Positions 8,975-18,855 of a stretch of 56,504 nucleotides of DNA are shown piece by piece (the stretch's first letter is position 1; each line of letters begins with the position of its first letter). The DNA lies in contig DATIBR010000074.1 in the NCBI GenBank assembly GCA_035457425.1, positions 1 through 56,504 of the forward strand. The letters run 5' to 3'. The translations under genes were made by a program, and so were the position numbers. Source of the stretch: Terriglobales bacterium (GTDB taxonomy: Bacteria > Acidobacteriota > Terriglobia > Terriglobales > Acidobacteriaceae). A model generated the notes under the pieces. That model was not told the DNA's origin, did no database searches, and saw nothing but the letters and a program-made list of their open reading frames with translations.

Positions 8975-9870
8975 TGTTTCCGCGCGTCCTGGAAGTAGGC
9001 GGCGAAGACCGGTTGTGCGAGGGCGGCGGCGTCCGCGCCGCGCCCGCGCTCGAGGTACACGACGATGGCGATCTCGGGGTCGGCGGCGGGCGCCAGGCCG
9101 ACGAACCAGCCGTGTGTCGGGCCGCCGAGGCCGTCGGAAGCCGTGCCGGTCTTGCCGGCGATCTGCATCTTGTCCACGTGCGCTGCATGCGCCATGCCAA
9201 AGGCGACCGAGCGCTCCAGCCCCTGCCAGACCAGGCGCACGTTCGGGTCGTCGCGGCGGCCGGCGAGGCGGATGTAGGAGTAGAGCAGCGCGGCGGGCGT
9301 GGTGGTGACGCCCCAGTGGCCGAGCGCCTGGAGCTGGAGGCGCTCCTGCGTGTCGGCGGGGAGGAGCTGGCCGTGGCCTTCGTCGGGCGTGAGGCCGGTG
9401 TAGGTCTCGAGGCCGGCGCGTTCGAGCGCTTCGTGCAGCTCGGCCGGCGTCAGGCGGCGGGCGACCTCGGCGAAGTAGGCGTTGCAGGACCACGCGAGCG
9501 CGTCGGCGGGATCGATGGGGCCGGGCAGCTCGGGGTGGGTGCAGTCGATGCGGCGTCCGCCGACGCGGACCTGGCGCGGGCAGACGAAGAGGTCCGACGG
9601 CCTGGCCTTGCCGGTCTCGAGCAACTTGAGCAGGACGAAGGTCTTGACGGTGGAGCCGGGCGTGGCGACGCGGCGCGCGGCCGACTCGATCCGGTGCGCG
9701 GCGAGCAGCACAGGGACCTGGCCGCGCACGTCGACGACGAGGAGGGAGCCGCGCTGCGCGCGCATGGCGCGGGCGACGGCGCGCTGCAGCGGCGTGGGAG
9801 GCGGGGGCGCGGCAGCGGTGCCGGCGGAGGCGAGCACGAGAGCGCAGAGGATGGCGGAGCGGAGCTGCAC
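8971..9870 (-). CDS. Penicillin-binding transpeptidase domain protein
   Basis: About 299 residues, nearly all one transpeptidase domain. The three active-site motifs of the serine penicillin-binding fold are present: STVK (Ser73-Lys76), SCN (128-130) and KTG (240-242). There is no N-terminal PBP-dimer or glycosyltransferase region, so this is a minimal D,D-transpeptidase-like protein or a beta-lactam-sensing/OXA-like relative. The GTG at 9870 gives a proper signal peptide (QLRSAILCALVLASAG). In-frame starts further upstream (for example ATG 9954, inside the ARG boxes) would give a longer hydrophobic leader, so the start is uncertain. It is divergent from argR and coupled to the SpoIID gene through ATGA. 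Confidence 0.82.
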   Translation of the reverse strand: MQLRSAILCALVLASAGTAAAPPPPTPLQRAVARAMRAQRGSLLVVDVRGQVPVLLAAHRIESAARRVATPGSTVKTFVLLKLLETGKARPSDLFVCPRQVRVGGRRIDCTHPELPGPIDPADALAWSCNAYFAEVARRLTPAELHEALERAGLETYTGLTPDEGHGQLLPADTQERLQLQALGHWGVTTTPAALLYSYIRLAGRRDDPNVRLVWQGLERSVAFGMAHAAHVDKMQIAGKTGTASDGLGGPTHGWFVGLAPAADPEIAIVVYLERGRGADAAALAQPVFAAYFQDARKQ

Positions 9871-9937
9871 GAGCAGGAGTGTAGCGCAAAGCGCGCGCAC
9901 GCCGAACCGGCGGCGTCGCGCCACGCGAAAATAATCG

Positions 9938-9984
9938 TTGACATGCAAAAGCATAATTATGCATTCTTGTGCATAATTATTCAT
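9938..9984 (+). promoter_or_regulatory. Tandem ARG boxes over the argR promoter and start codon
   Basis: Box 1 is the perfect palindrome GCATAATTATGC (9951-9962). Box 2, TGCATAATTATTCA (9970-9983), has one mismatched pair. Their centres are 20 bases apart, the two-turn spacing at which ArgR hexamers bind paired boxes. A consensus -35 TTGACA lies at 9938-9943 with only a weak -10 (9960-9967). Box 2 runs into the argR ATG, so bound ArgR would block the promoter, and the mRNA should be leaderless or nearly so. The divergent PBP gene may share this control. Confidence 0.8.
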
Positions 9985-10429
9985 GAGCAAGGCAGCGCGA
10001 CAATCCGTGATCATGGACGTCCTGGGAGCCGGGCCGCTTCCCAACCAGGATGAGCTGCGCAAGAAGCTGCGGCACCGCGGGCTGACCGTGACGCAGGCCA
10101 CGCTCTCGCGCGACATCCACGAGATGGGGCTGGTGAAGACGCCGGAAGGCTATTCGCTGCCCGAGACGGTCCACGTAGTGGCGGAGGCGAAGCTGCCCTC
10201 GACCGCGCGCCTGGTGCGCGAGTTCGTGCGCGAGGTGCGCGAGGCGCAGAACCTGCTCGTGCTGAAGACCACGATCGGCAGCGCGCAGCCGGTGGCGGCC
10301 GCGCTCGATGCCGAGCAATCGCCCGAGTGCGTGGGCACGATCGCGGGCGACGATTCCATCCTCATCGTTTCTCCGGACCGAAAGGCGGCGAAGAAGCTGG
10401 CACACCGCATCCGGGAGATGCTCGAGTAG
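9983..10429 (+). CDS. argR: Arginine repressor
   Basis: A 148-residue ArgR. The N-terminal winged helix contains the hallmark VTQATLSRDIHEMGLVK (about residues 36-52), the recognition helix for ARG boxes. The C-terminal oligomerisation and arginine-binding domain has the expected LVLKTTIGSAQPVAAALD and GTIAGDDSILIV with the acidic pair that contacts arginine. It heads the arginine operon and should repress it, itself included, when arginine is plentiful, through the two boxes that run into its own start codon. No Shine-Dalgarno precedes ATG 9983. ATG 10013 is possible but would cut the first helix. The stop overlaps the GTG start of argC (TAGTG). Confidence 0.95.
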   Translation: MSKAARQSVIMDVLGAGPLPNQDELRKKLRHRGLTVTQATLSRDIHEMGLVKTPEGYSLPETVHVVAEAKLPSTARLVREFVREVREAQNLLVLKTTIGSAQPVAAALDAEQSPECVGTIAGDDSILIVSPDRKAAKKLAHRIREMLE

Positions 10430-11469
10430 TGGCCCGGACGATCCAGACCGCGGTGGTCGGGGCCACCGGGTACGCGGGCTTTGAGCTCGCGCGCCTGCTC
10501 GCCCGGCATCCCAGGCTTGCGCCGCCCATGCTGCTGGGCCGCGAGGACGCCGGCGCCGCGCCCGCCGACCTGGCGGAGGCCTATCCGCACGTCGCCGGCA
10601 ACGGGCAGTTGCCCATCGCGCCCTTCGACTGGAAGAAGGTCGAGGCGGCGGAGGTCGTGTTCCTGGCGACGCCGCACGAGCTCTCGCGCGAACTGGTCCC
10701 GCAGCTCATCGCGCGCGGGTTGAAGGTGGTGGACCTGTCGGGCGCGTGGCGGCTGCAGGACGACGCCCACCGCGCCGTCTACGGCTTCCACGAGAACGGC
10801 ACGGCGGCGGCGAACGCGACGCTGCAAAAGCAGGCGGTCTACGGCCTGCCGGAGCTGCACGCGAAGAAGATCGCGGGCGCCAAGCTGGTGGCGAACCCCG
10901 GCTGCTACGCCACGTCGATCATCCTGGCGCTGGCGCCGCTGGTGAAGGCAAGGCTGCTCGACCGCGAGCACGGCATCGTGTGCGACGCGAAGTCAGGCGT
11001 CTCGGGCGCGGGCAAGGCGCCCACGCACAAGACGCACTTCGTCGAGGTCGCCGACAATCTGTCCGCCTACTCCGTCTTCGGCCACCGCCACACCGGCGAG
11101 ATCCTCGAGCAGCTCGCGCTCGACGGCGGGCAGGTCACGTTCACGCCGCACCTGCTGCCGATCCCGCGCGGCATCCTGTCGACCGTGTACGTGAAGCTGG
11201 CGAAGCGGGCGAGCGAAGAGCAGGTCGAGGCCTGCTTCCGCGCGTTCTACGCGCGGAGCCCGTGGGTGCGCGTCTTCGGGACAAAGCTGCCGCAGATCCA
11301 GTACTCGCTGCGCACCAATTTCTGCGACCTCGGATTCGCGCTCGGGCCGGACGGCAAGCGGCTGGTGGTGGTCTCGTGCCTCGACAACCTGATGAAGGGC
11401 GCGGCGGGCCAGGCGGTGCAGAACCTGAACGTCATGTACGGCTGGGACGAGAAAGAGGGACTGGACTGA
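10429..11469 (+). CDS. argC: N-acetyl-gamma-glutamyl-phosphate reductase
   Basis: A 346-residue ArgC, the third enzyme of arginine synthesis, which reduces N-acetylglutamyl phosphate to its semialdehyde with NADPH. The N-terminal Rossmann motif GATGYAGFELARLLARHP is clear, and the catalytic Cys159 lies in NPGCYATS. The GHRHTGEI segment supplies conserved histidines, and SCLDNLMKGAAGQAVQN is the family's C-terminal signature. The GTG start at 10429 overlaps the argR stop by one base; the in-frame stretch from 10327 is inside argR and is not used. Length fits the short (type 1) ArgC family. Confidence 0.96.
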   Translation: MARTIQTAVVGATGYAGFELARLLARHPRLAPPMLLGREDAGAAPADLAEAYPHVAGNGQLPIAPFDWKKVEAAEVVFLATPHELSRELVPQLIARGLKVVDLSGAWRLQDDAHRAVYGFHENGTAAANATLQKQAVYGLPELHAKKIAGAKLVANPGCYATSIILALAPLVKARLLDREHGIVCDAKSGVSGAGKAPTHKTHFVEVADNLSAYSVFGHRHTGEILEQLALDGGQVTFTPHLLPIPRGILSTVYVKLAKRASEEQVEACFRAFYARSPWVRVFGTKLPQIQYSLRTNFCDLGFALGPDGKRLVVVSCLDNLMKGAAGQAVQNLNVMYGWDEKEGLD

Positions 11470-12260
11470 AGATCGTGCTCAAGGTGGGAGGGGCGGCGCT
11501 CGACGACGCGAAGCTGCGTCGGGAGTGCGCGCAGGCCATCGCGGCGGTCGCGCGGGAACACGAGGTCGCCGTGGTGCACGGCGGCGGCGCGGCGCTCACG
11601 CGGACGCTCGCCAGGCTGGGGAAGAAGAGCGAGTTCGTGGGCGGACTGCGCGTGACCGACGCCGAGACGCGCGACGCGGCGGTGATGGTGCTGGCCGGGG
11701 GCGTGAACAAGCAGCTGGTGGCGGAGCTGGCGATGCTGGGCTGCGCGGCCATCGGGCTGTGCGGCGGCGACGCGGCGATGTTCCGCGCGAAGAAGCGCGG
11801 GCCGAACGGCCACGGCGCTCCCCACGCAGACCTGGGTTTTGTCGGCGACGTCTGCAACGCGGACGCGCGCTGGATCCGCGCGCTGTGGAGCGAGCGCTGT
11901 ATCCCGGTGATCGCGAGCCTCGCGCTCGGCCACGACGGCGAGTACTACAACGTGAACGCCGACCAGATGGCGGCGGCGTGCGCGGTCGCGGTGGGCGCGG
12001 ACGCGCTGGTGTTCCTGACCGACGTGCCGGGAGTGAAAGACGCGTTCGGCATCGTGATGAAGTCGCTGAGCGTGAGCCAGATCCCGGCGCTGGTGGAGTC
12101 GCAGGTGATCGCCGGCGGCATGCTGCCGAAACTGGAAGCCTGCTCGACGGCGCTCGAACAGGGCGTGGCGCGCGTGCTGATCACGCCGGCGGCGGAGGCG
12201 GGCGCGCTCCGCGAGATCGCGTCGCTGCGCTTCGCCGCGGGCACCGAGGTGCACGCGTGA
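11466..12260 (+). CDS. argB: Acetylglutamate kinase
   Basis: About 264 residues, an amino-acid kinase fold enzyme that phosphorylates N-acetylglutamate. Visible are KVGGAALDD (phosphate-binding Lys-Gly-Gly), VVHGGGAAL, the NVNADQMAAACAVAVGADALVFLTDVPGV substrate and nucleotide region, and GGMLPKLEAC near the end. The start is unusual. No ATG fits; CTG 11466 overlaps the argC stop as CTGA, parallel to the other junctions, gives the family-typical start (M)KIVLKVGG, and lies six bases after an AGAGGGA Shine-Dalgarno. GTG 11475 is the alternative. The N terminus is short, lacking the arginine-sensing helix of feedback-inhibited kinases, so control may be mainly transcriptional (inference). Confidence 0.92.
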   Translation: MKIVLKVGGAALDDAKLRRECAQAIAAVAREHEVAVVHGGGAALTRTLARLGKKSEFVGGLRVTDAETRDAAVMVLAGGVNKQLVAELAMLGCAAIGLCGGDAAMFRAKKRGPNGHGAPHADLGFVGDVCNADARWIRALWSERCIPVIASLALGHDGEYYNVNADQMAAACAVAVGADALVFLTDVPGVKDAFGIVMKSLSVSQIPALVESQVIAGGMLPKLEACSTALEQGVARVLITPAAEAGALREIASLRFAAGTEVHA

Positions 12261-13513
12261 CGACGCTGGCGGCCATCCAGAAGAAGGAAGCGGCGGTGCT
12301 GGTGCCGCTCTACGACCGCTATCCGCTGAAGATCGCGCGAGGCGCCGGCGTCTACGTCTACGACGAGCGCGGGCGGAGGTACCTCGACTTCCTGAGCGGC
12401 ATCGGCGTGAATGCGCTGGGGTACGCGCACCCCGCGGTGCGGCGAACGATGGCGCAGCAGAGCGCGCGCGGGCTGGTCCACGTCTCCAACCTCTTTTATA
12501 CGGACTACCAGGCCGAGCTGGCCGCGCGCCTGGAGAAGCTCTCCGGGCTCGACCGCGCGTTCTTCTGCAACAGCGGCACCGAGGCGTGGGAAGCGGCGCT
12601 CAAGTTCGCGCGCGCCTACGCGCAGACGAAGGCGACGAACGGCCGCAAGCCGAAATGGCGCGTGCTCGCCATGCAGGACGCCTTCCACGGCCGCACCTTC
12701 GGCTCGGTGGCGTGCACGTGGAACGAGAAATACCGCAAGCCGTTCGCGCCGCTGCTGCCGGGCGTGGAGTTCGTGCGGTTCAACGACGTCCGCGACCTGA
12801 GGGAGAAGCTCGACGACACGGTGTGCGCGGTGGGGATCGAGGCGGTGCAGGGGGAGGGCGGCATCCGCCCGGCGACGCGGGAATTCATGCAGGCGGCGCG
12901 CAAGCTGACGAAGCAGCGCGGCGCTCTGCTCCTGTGCGACGAGATCCAGGCCGGCATCGGACGCACGGGAAAGATGTTCGCGTACCAGCACTTCGGCGTG
13001 CTGCCCGACATCGTGACGGTGGCGAAGCCGCTGGCCGCCGGGCTGCCGCTGGGCGCCGTGCTGACTTCGAATGCGGTCTCGCGCGCGCTGCACTACGGGA
13101 TGCACGGCACCACGTTCGGCGGCGGTCCGATGGCGTGCGCGGTCGCGCTCACAGTGCTCGACGTGCTCGAGAAGAACAAGCTGCTGGCGCGCAGCCGGCA
13201 GCTCGGCGACTACTTCCGCGCGCGGCTGGAGTCGCTGCGCAAGAAGCACTCCGCGGTGCGCGAGGTCCGCGTGCTCGGGCTGATGGCCGGCGTGGAGCTG
13301 GACTCACCCGACCTGGCCAAGGCCGTCGTCAAGAAGATGCTCGCACGCGGGATCATCCTGAACCGCACGCACGAGACGGCGATCCGCATGCTGCCGCCGT
13401 ACCTGATCGGCAAGCAGCACATCGAGCGCGTCGTCGCGACATTCGATTCCATCCTGACGGAGGAAGCGAAGCACCAGAAGCAACCTGCTACGAAGAGGAG
13501 TACCACTCGTTGA
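12257..13513 (+). CDS. argD: Acetylornithine aminotransferase
   Basis: A 418-residue class III PLP aminotransferase that converts N-acetylglutamate semialdehyde to N-acetylornithine with glutamate as donor. It carries NSGTEAWEAALKFAR (phosphate-binding loop), DAFHGRTFGS, LLCDEIQAGIGRTGKMFAYQHFGV (PLP-ring Asp) and VAKPLAAGLPLGA with the Schiff-base Lys257. The GTG at 12257 overlaps the argB stop as GTGA. Family members often also act on succinyl-diaminopimelate, so a second role in lysine synthesis is possible, but its place in the operon supports arginine. Confidence 0.95.
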   Translation: MTTLAAIQKKEAAVLVPLYDRYPLKIARGAGVYVYDERGRRYLDFLSGIGVNALGYAHPAVRRTMAQQSARGLVHVSNLFYTDYQAELAARLEKLSGLDRAFFCNSGTEAWEAALKFARAYAQTKATNGRKPKWRVLAMQDAFHGRTFGSVACTWNEKYRKPFAPLLPGVEFVRFNDVRDLREKLDDTVCAVGIEAVQGEGGIRPATREFMQAARKLTKQRGALLLCDEIQAGIGRTGKMFAYQHFGVLPDIVTVAKPLAAGLPLGAVLTSNAVSRALHYGMHGTTFGGGPMACAVALTVLDVLEKNKLLARSRQLGDYFRARLESLRKKHSAVREVRVLGLMAGVELDSPDLAKAVVKKMLARGIILNRTHETAIRMLPPYLIGKQHIERVVATFDSILTEEAKHQKQPATKRSTTR

Positions 13514-14524
13514 AACCACAGACCATCCGTGCCGCCAATCCGAACCCCGCGCCGCTGCCCATCGAGCAGCCGGTGTGGTGCGAGGACCTGATCTCGATCG
13601 CCGACCTGGGGCCGAGCGGCGTCCGCACCGTGCTCGACCTCACGCTGCTGCTGAAGGCGCGGCCGGCGGACTTCCGCGGCGCGCTCGCCGGCAAGCAGAT
13701 CGCGCTGTTCTTCGAGAAGCCGTCGCTGCGCACGCGCATGACGTTCGAGGCGGGCATCGACGCGCTCGGCGGCACGTCGTTCTTCTACGACCAGCGCGAC
13801 GCGCGGCTGGGCGCGCGCGAGAAGCTCTCCGACATCGCGCACAACCTGGAGCGCTGGATCGACGGCGTGGTGCTGCGGACGTTCGCGCACGCGACCATCA
13901 CGGAGATGGCGGCGAACGCGAAGATCCCGGTCATCAATGCGCTCAGCGAGCTGGAGCACCCGTGCCAGGCGCTGGCGGACTACTGCACGCTGCAGGAGAA
14001 GTTCAGCGACCTGAAGACGGTGAAGCTGGCGTACGTGGGCGACGGCAACAACGTGGCGCACTCGCTGCTGCTGGCGGCGGCGTGCACGGGCGGGAAGATC
14101 TCGGTCGCGACACCGGCGGGCTACGAGCCGCTGCCGTCGGTGGTCGACGCGGCGCGCGCGATCGCGAGCGAGACCGGCGCGGTCCTCAAGACGATGACCG
14201 ACCCGGAAGCCGCGGTCGAGGGCGCCGATGCCATCTACACCGACGTGTGGGCGAGCATGGGGCAGGAGGCGGAGAGCGAGCAGCGCAAGCGCATCTTCGA
14301 GCCCTACCGCGTGGACAAGCGCCTGATGGCGGGCGCGGCGAAGCACGCCGTGTTCATGCACTGCCTGCCGGCGCATCGCGGCGACGAGGTCACCGACGCC
14401 GTGATCGATTCCTCGCGCTCGGTCGTCTTCGACCAGGCGGAGAACCGGCTGCACGCGCAGAAAGCGGTGATGCTGATCCTGTTGGGCGGAGGCGTCACGC
14501 GCTTCTCGCCGCGGAGGAACGGAC

Positions 14525-14532
<8 letters not shown>
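13510..14532 (+). CDS. argF: Ornithine carbamoyltransferase
   Basis: A 340-residue transcarbamylase that makes citrulline from ornithine and carbamoyl phosphate. FFEKPSLRTRMTFE is the carbamoyl-phosphate loop, EHPCQALADY follows, and MHCLPAHRGDEV has the HCLP motif typical of ornithine rather than aspartate carbamoyltransferases. An acetylornithine-specific enzyme is less likely because argJ is present to remove the acetyl group. The start is TTG at 13510, overlapping the argD stop as TTGA, with a strong GAGGAG (13495-13500) nine bases upstream. It overlaps argG by eight bases. Confidence 0.95.
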
Positions 14533-15744
<1,212 letters not shown>

Positions 15745-15748
<4 letters not shown>

Positions 15749-17163
15749 GCGGCGGCGGCAAGAAGATGTGGTCGGGGCGCTTCCGCGAGCCGCTCGACGC
15801 GGAGTTCGAGCGCTGGCAGCGTTCGCTGCCGTTCGACCGCAGGCTGCTGGCGGAGGAGCTCGCGGCGAGCGGCGCGTACGCCGAGGCGCTGGCTTCGGCG
15901 GGCGTGCTCACGGGCGACGAGCTGCGGACGCTCGCCGACGGGCTGAAGAAGATCGGCGCGGCGGCGACGGCCGACCCGCACTTCCTCGACGACGACGAAG
16001 CGGAGGACATCCACGACTTCGTCGAGCGGCGCCTGGTGGAGCTGATGGGCGACACCGGCTCCAAGCTGCACAGCGGGCGCAGTCGCAACGAGCAGATCGC
16101 GACCGACTTGCGGCTGTACGTCCGCAAGCAGTGCGACACCATCGGCGACCTGCTGCTCGACCTGTGCTCCGCGCTGGTGGAGCAGGCGGAGAAGGCGCGC
16201 GAGGCCGTGATGCCGGCGTACACGCACCTGCAGCCGGCGGAGCCGGTGCTGGTCGCGCACTGGCTGCTGGCCTACGCGCAGATGTTCCTGCGCGACCACG
16301 AGCGGCTGGCCGACTGCCGGAAGCGCGTGAACCTGTCGCCGCTGGGCTCCAGCGCGATCGCCGGCGCGCCGCTCGCGCTCGACAGGAAGACCATGGCGTC
16401 GGCGCTCGGCTTCGACGCTCCCGCGGCCAACTCCATCGACGCGACCAGCGACCGCGATTTCGCGATCGAGTTCGTGCAGCACCTGGCGCTAGCGTTCACG
16501 CACCTCAGCCGCTGGGCCGAGGAGTTCATCGTGTTCGCCACGCCGGCCTACGGGTTCGTTCGGCTGCCGGAGGCGTTCTCGACCGGGTCGAGCGCGATGC
16601 CGCAGAAGCAGAACCCGGACGCACTCGAGCTCATCCGCGCGAAAGCCGCGCGCGTGCTCGGCAACGCGACCGCGCTGCTCGCGACCATGAAGGGACTGCC
16701 GCTCGCCTACAACAAGGACCTGCAGGAGACGCAGCCGCCGCTGTTCGACTCCGCCGACCAGGCGGCGCTGGCGCTGCGCACCGCCGCCGGCTTCATGCGC
16801 GCGGTCGAGTTCGACCTGGACCGCATGCGCGCCGCGGCCTCGGCCGACGGCATGAACGCGCTGGCGGCGGCGATGTACCTGGTCGCGAAGGGCGTGCCGT
16901 TCCGCAAGGCGCACGAGCGCGTGGGCCAGATGGTGCGCGCGTGTCTCGACCGGGGCAAGCAGCTCGGGGAGCTGAGCGCGGCGGAGCTGAAGGCGTTCGG
17001 CCCGGAGTTCGGCGCGGACTTCGCGGCAGCGCTGAAGCTCGACGCCGTCCTGGCGCTGCACGACGTCGCCGGCGGGACGCATCCGAAGCGCGTCGCGGAG
17101 CAGCTCGCGCAGCTCCGCAAACACATCGCCGAAGCGAGGAGGGAAGCGCATGCGTACGCGTAG
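15745..17163 (+). CDS. argH: Argininosuccinate lyase
   Basis: A 472-residue member of the fumarase/aspartase superfamily that splits argininosuccinate to arginine and fumarate. It begins with the family's MWSGRFREP segment and carries HSGRSRNEQIATDLRLY, TYTHLQPAEPVLVAHW, and the signature GSSAMPQKQNPD with the catalytic Ser loop. GTG 15745 overlaps the argG stop as GTGA, and internal ATG 15766 is a weaker choice. The 3' end overlaps the next gene, an acetyltransferase, by 14 bases, a layout reminiscent of organisms in which ArgH and an N-acetylglutamate synthase are fused as ArgH(A). Confidence 0.95.
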
Positions 17164-17668
17164 AGCGGTGCTTCCCGACGCGGAAGCCATCCACGAGCTG
17201 ATCGCGCGCTACTCGGGCGACGGCACGCTCATCCCGCGCTCGCTCAACGAGGTGTGCGAGAACGTGCGCGACTTCACCGTGGTGGTGGACCGCGGCAGGA
17301 TCGTCGGCTGCGGCGCGCTGCATCTCTACGGCCCGCACCTCACCGAGATCCGCTCCATCTGCGTGCTGCCGGAGGTGAAGGGCCGGGGCGCGGGCGCGAT
17401 GCTGGTGGACGCGCTCCTGCGCGAGGCGCGCCACCACCGCGTGGACTGCGTGTGCCTGTTCACGCGCATCCCGGAATTCTTCGCGCGCTTCGGGTTCCGC
17501 GCGGCGACGCGCGAGGAGCTGCCCGACAAGATCTACAAGGACTGCCTGAACTGCCCGCGGCTGCACGCCTGCGACGAGGTCGCGATGGTGCGCGGCGAGT
17601 TGCCGCAGCGCGCCGTGCTGGGCGAGCTGCCCATCATCCTGCCCCACCAGATCCGCCCGACCGCATGA
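17150..17668 (+). CDS. argA: N-acetylglutamate synthase (GNAT type)
   Basis: A 172-residue GNAT-fold protein. EIRSICVLPEVKGRGAGAMLV is the acetyl-CoA pyrophosphate loop (V-x-x-x-x-G-R/G-x-G). The C terminus has a Cys-rich KDCLNCPRLHAC patch and VAMVRGEL, features I recall from short ArgA-like synthases related to the acetyltransferase half of ArgH(A). It lacks the amino-acid kinase domain of classical ArgA. Context (between argH and argJ) strongly supports acetylation of glutamate, priming the cycle. The start ATG lies 14 bases inside argH, and the stop overlaps the argJ ATG as ATGA. Confidence 0.85.
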   Translation: MRTRRAVLPDAEAIHELIARYSGDGTLIPRSLNEVCENVRDFTVVVDRGRIVGCGALHLYGPHLTEIRSICVLPEVKGRGAGAMLVDALLREARHHRVDCVCLFTRIPEFFARFGFRAATREELPDKIYKDCLNCPRLHACDEVAMVRGELPQRAVLGELPIILPHQIRPTA

Positions 17669-18855
17669 GCGCGCCGCATCTGCCGCGCGGCTTTCGCTGG
17701 GCCGCGGGAAAAGCCGGCCTGAAGGCGAGCGGCAGGCCGGACCTTGCACTGGCGCTGGCCGCGGCGCCGGCGAGCGCGGCGGCGGTGTTCACGAAGAACC
17801 GCGTGGTCGCCGCGCCGGTCGTCGTCGGGCGCGAGCACCTGAAGAAGGCCGGCGGGAAGATGCGGGCCGTGCTGGTGAACTCCGGCAACGCGAACTGCGC
17901 CACCGGGCCGGTGGGCGAGCAGACATGCCGCGAAGTCTGTGGCGCGCTGGCGCGGACGCTCGGCGTGGCGACGGCGGAGGTCTTTCCGTCTTCCACGGGG
18001 ATCATCGGGGTGCCGCTGCCGGGCGGCAAGATCACGGCCGCACTGTCCGCGGTGGCGGACAGTGCGCAAGCAGACGAAGCCGCGCTGCGCGGCTTCGCGC
18101 AAGCCATCATGACCACCGACACGCGGCCGAAGCTCGCTTCGGCCGCGTGTCGCATCGGTGGCAAGAAAGTGTCGCTGGCTGGCGTGGCGAAGGGCGCGGG
18201 AATGATCCACCCCAACATGGCGACGATGCTGGCGTACGTGTTCACGGACGTGGCGGCGACGCCGGCGGAGCTGCGGCGGGCGCTGCGCGCCGCTGCGGAC
18301 CAGAGCTTCAACTGCATCTCCGTCGATGGTGACACCTCGACCAACGACACCATGCTGCTGCTGGCGAGCGGGGCGTCGGGCGCGCGGCTGGCCCGTGGCA
18401 GCAAGGCGTTCGGGGCGGCGCTGCTCGAGGTCTGCCAGTCGCTGGCGGAGCAGATCGTCACGGACGGCGAAGGCGTGAAGCACGTGGTGCGGCTGCGCAT
18501 CGAGCAGGCGCGCGACGCGGCGGAAGCCCGCCGCGTCGCGGAGACCATCGCAACCTCTTCCTTGGTGAAGACGGCGTGGGCAGGCGCCGACCCCAACTGG
18601 GGCAGGATCCTCGCCGCTGCCGGCCGCAGCGGCGTCGCGATCGACCCCGCGCGCGTGGCCATCCGCTTCGGCGGCATCGCGGTCTTCGAAAAGGGAAGGG
18701 CCGCGCCGTTCGACGCCGGCACGGCCCATCGCTATCTTTCCCAGCCGAGCTACGACGTCACAGTCGCGCTCGGCCGCGGCAAGGCGTCGCTCTCATTCCT
18801 CACCTGCGACCTTACGACCGAATACGTGCACATCAACGCCGACTATTCCACTTAG
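17665..18855 (+). CDS. argJ: Glutamate N-acetyltransferase / ornithine acetyltransferase
   Basis: A 396-residue ArgJ, which moves the acetyl group from acetylornithine to glutamate and, in some species, also uses acetyl-CoA. The precursor cleaves itself into alpha and beta chains at KGAGMIHPNMATML; Thr187 in that motif is the expected nucleophile. Other signatures are NSGNANCATG, SSTGIIG and DPNWGRILAAAGRSG. As a separate acetyltransferase is encoded just upstream, this ArgJ may be the monofunctional recycling type (inference). Its last 63 bases overlap tail-to-tail with the minus-strand VPS10 gene, and it closes the nine-gene operon. Confidence 0.95.
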   Translation: MSAPHLPRGFRWAAGKAGLKASGRPDLALALAAAPASAAAVFTKNRVVAAPVVVGREHLKKAGGKMRAVLVNSGNANCATGPVGEQTCREVCGALARTLGVATAEVFPSSTGIIGVPLPGGKITAALSAVADSAQADEAALRGFAQAIMTTDTRPKLASAACRIGGKKVSLAGVAKGAGMIHPNMATMLAYVFTDVAATPAELRRALRAAADQSFNCISVDGDTSTNDTMLLLASGASGARLARGSKAFGAALLEVCQSLAEQIVTDGEGVKHVVRLRIEQARDAAEARRVAETIATSSLVKTAWAGADPNWGRILAAAGRSGVAIDPARVAIRFGGIAVFEKGRAAPFDAGTAHRYLSQPSYDVTVALGRGKASLSFLTCDLTTEYVHINADYST

